From JAJDOD01 sp039024895 (lineage in GTDB: Bacteria; Pseudomonadota; Alphaproteobacteria; Rhodobacterales; Rhodobacteraceae), in the NCBI GenBank assembly GCA_039024895.1, contig JBCCPJ010000001.1, forward strand, positions 62,001-126,000: a stretch of DNA of 64,000 nt, in the 5' to 3' direction. The stretch's first letter is position 1; every line of letters begins with the position of its first letter. Of the stretch, positions 62,813 through 64,000 are shown one piece after another. The notes below the pieces were generated by a model. The model saw nothing but the letters and a program-made list of their open reading frames with translations. It was not told the origin of the DNA and searched no databases. Both the position numbers and the translations under genes were made by a program.

Positions 62813-64000
62813 TCACCCTGTGAAAAGTAAGATTGAGCAGAACCCGATAATAAGACCGATCGCGATTTTAAGGGGCCGGTGCTTCACCGCGTTGCTGATA
62901 TCAGGCGGCGCGGTCCCTTCTACCAGGTCATCCGTTGGATCACTCATGTGAAGATGACTGATCTTAGATCGCGCCCGACGTGACGTTGGCGGCAATTCAC
63001 CTATGCTGTTGATGCGCTCGCTTCGAATACGCTCTTGTTTCTCGTGGGCGCGGTCGATCCAGTTGGTTTCACTGACGCTGCGCTTATCGACGCCGTCTTG
63101 TGCCTCTAAGTCTTCAACCGGTCGGGTTTTCGCCTTGCTATTGAATGCGCTGATCCACTCGTCCGATGAAATCGCTGCGCTGCTATCTTCGGACAGAGGA
63201 TCGATACTTTCGCGATTGAATTCGTCGACCCATGCGGGCTTGGACACGCTTCGTGGTTCGACGACTTGCTTCGGTTCCTCAATAACTTCCGCTTCAGTCT
63301 TGCGAACTACGTCATTTGTTTCTTCAACGAGACGGGAAAGCGAGAGTTCAAGCTCAAGACTTAGATCATTTGAGGACAGCGCACTTTTAGCGCCCTTCTC
63401 GTCTTCTTGAATATCGGCCGCTTCTATCATGCGTTTCCACTTGGCGGCGGACTGCAACCGATCTTGGGGATGAATTTGCATAGCAAAGTCGATGGCTTCA
63501 AGGAAAGCATCGTCGTACCCTTTTATGCGACCTTTCAACGGCACGCACGGATCGGGGCGTTGGCCTGCCACTTCCAACACGCGTGTTTGGCTGTTGGCCG
63601 GCGGTTTGCCACTTAGGACATGATAGAAAGTGGCGCCCAACGCATATAGATCGCTGCACGGCGCTTGATCGCTGCCTGTAACGTAAAACTCCTGTGGCGA
63701 GTAACCGTCCTTAACGACAAGCAGCGAAGAAACCGCGCGGGTATGCCGAGTTGCGTCCGCCCGGGCGGCGCCAAAGTCGATAAGAACGGGTGTCCCGGTC
63801 TTTTCAATGATGATGTTGTCTGGCGAAATATCACGGTGCAGCAGCCCCGCCTCGTGCACCTTCTGTATTGCATCGAGCAGTTGCAGCAAAATGCCTTTCA
63901 CCCGTGCAGGCGACAAGAGCGACGCATGTTCTTCGAGGATGTCGAACAGATCGCGACCGTCTATGAGGTCAATCGCCATATACGCTGTTTCATTTTCTTC
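62813..64000 (-). CDS. Membrane-anchored serine/threonine protein kinase (partial, runs off the right edge)
   Basis: The frame is open to the window edge and the 7 codons before the first visible ATG (63979) read EENETAY, part of the kinase N-lobe, so the true start is outside. HRDISPDNI is the catalytic loop, DFGAAR the metal loop, and YSPQEFY plus CSDLYALGATFYHVLSG the later Hanks motifs. A Ser/Glu-rich linker of about 170 residues follows, then a C-terminal helix (LKIAIGLIIGFCSILLF) anchoring it in the membrane. It converges on the GH38 gene over 13 bases. Confidence 0.9.
   Translation of the reverse strand, partial: EENETAYMAIDLIDGRDLFDILEEHASLLSPARVKGILLQLLDAIQKVHEAGLLHRDISPDNIIIEKTGTPVLIDFGAARADATRHTRAVSSLLVVKDGYSPQEFYVTGSDQAPCSDLYALGATFYHVLSGKPPANSQTRVLEVAGQRPDPCVPLKGRIKGYDDAFLEAIDFAMQIHPQDRLQSAAKWKRMIEAADIQEDEKGAKSALSSNDLSLELELSLSRLVEETNDVVRKTEAEVIEEPKQVVEPRSVSKPAWVDEFNRESIDPLSEDSSAAISSDEWISAFNSKAKTRPVEDLEAQDGVDKRSVSETNWIDRAHEKQERIRSERINSIGELPPTSRRARSKISHLHMSDPTDDLVEGTAPPDISNAVKHRPLKIAIGLIIGFCSILLFTG

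Overview
The window looks like chromosomal DNA of a marine alphaproteobacterium of the Rhodobacteraceae (Roseobacter group). This rests on the gene content: DUF2794, an IalB-like protein, leuC-leuD and leuB separated by a membrane protein and an endonuclease/exonuclease/phosphatase protein, dnaE2, sbtA-sbtB, and a Dpp-type ABC locus with phytanoyl-CoA dioxygenases. The species cannot be named from sequence alone.

Layout. (1) 1-7740: the right end of an integrated element sitting against the 3' end of tRNA-Pro(CGG). It carries hsdM and a partial hsdS, an unknown gene, a large primase-helicase, an excisionase-like protein and a tyrosine recombinase. (2) 7741-16018: chromosome core with an EamA transporter that has an apparent N-terminal frameshift, leuB, leuD and leuC, and the purine-salvage pair mtnP-apt. 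(3) 16110-18500: a toxin-immunity-like pair followed upstream by a candidate structured RNA. (4) 18625-26364: DUF2794, an NlpC/P60 hydrolase with a leucyl aminopeptidase, sbtA-sbtB, asd and two unusual secreted proteins. (5) 26654-33662: an amidinotransferase, rppH, a C-terminally shortened dnaE2 behind a LexA-like box, and tag. (6) 33719-48847: cell wall and RNA enzymes (MltB-like, RNase R), lysine biosynthesis (dapE, dapD), an asparaginase, ialB, rlmN, a GGDEF/EAL protein, a LOG-family protein and arfB.

(7) 48920-62799 is the most coherent candidate for an undescribed system. A BadF-type amino-sugar kinase and nagA come first. Then an AraC regulator diverges from a tightly coupled operon: PhyH dioxygenase, metallo-beta-lactamase-fold protein with a degenerate metal motif, family-5 solute-binding protein, second PhyH dioxygenase, two permeases, a fused double ATPase and a GH38 alpha-mannosidase. 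A 9-bp direct repeat with a 21-bp period lies between regulator and operon. The set suggests uptake and oxidative plus glycosidic breakdown of a mannose-bearing compound, but the substrate cannot be read from sequence. The window ends inside a membrane-anchored Ser/Thr kinase.
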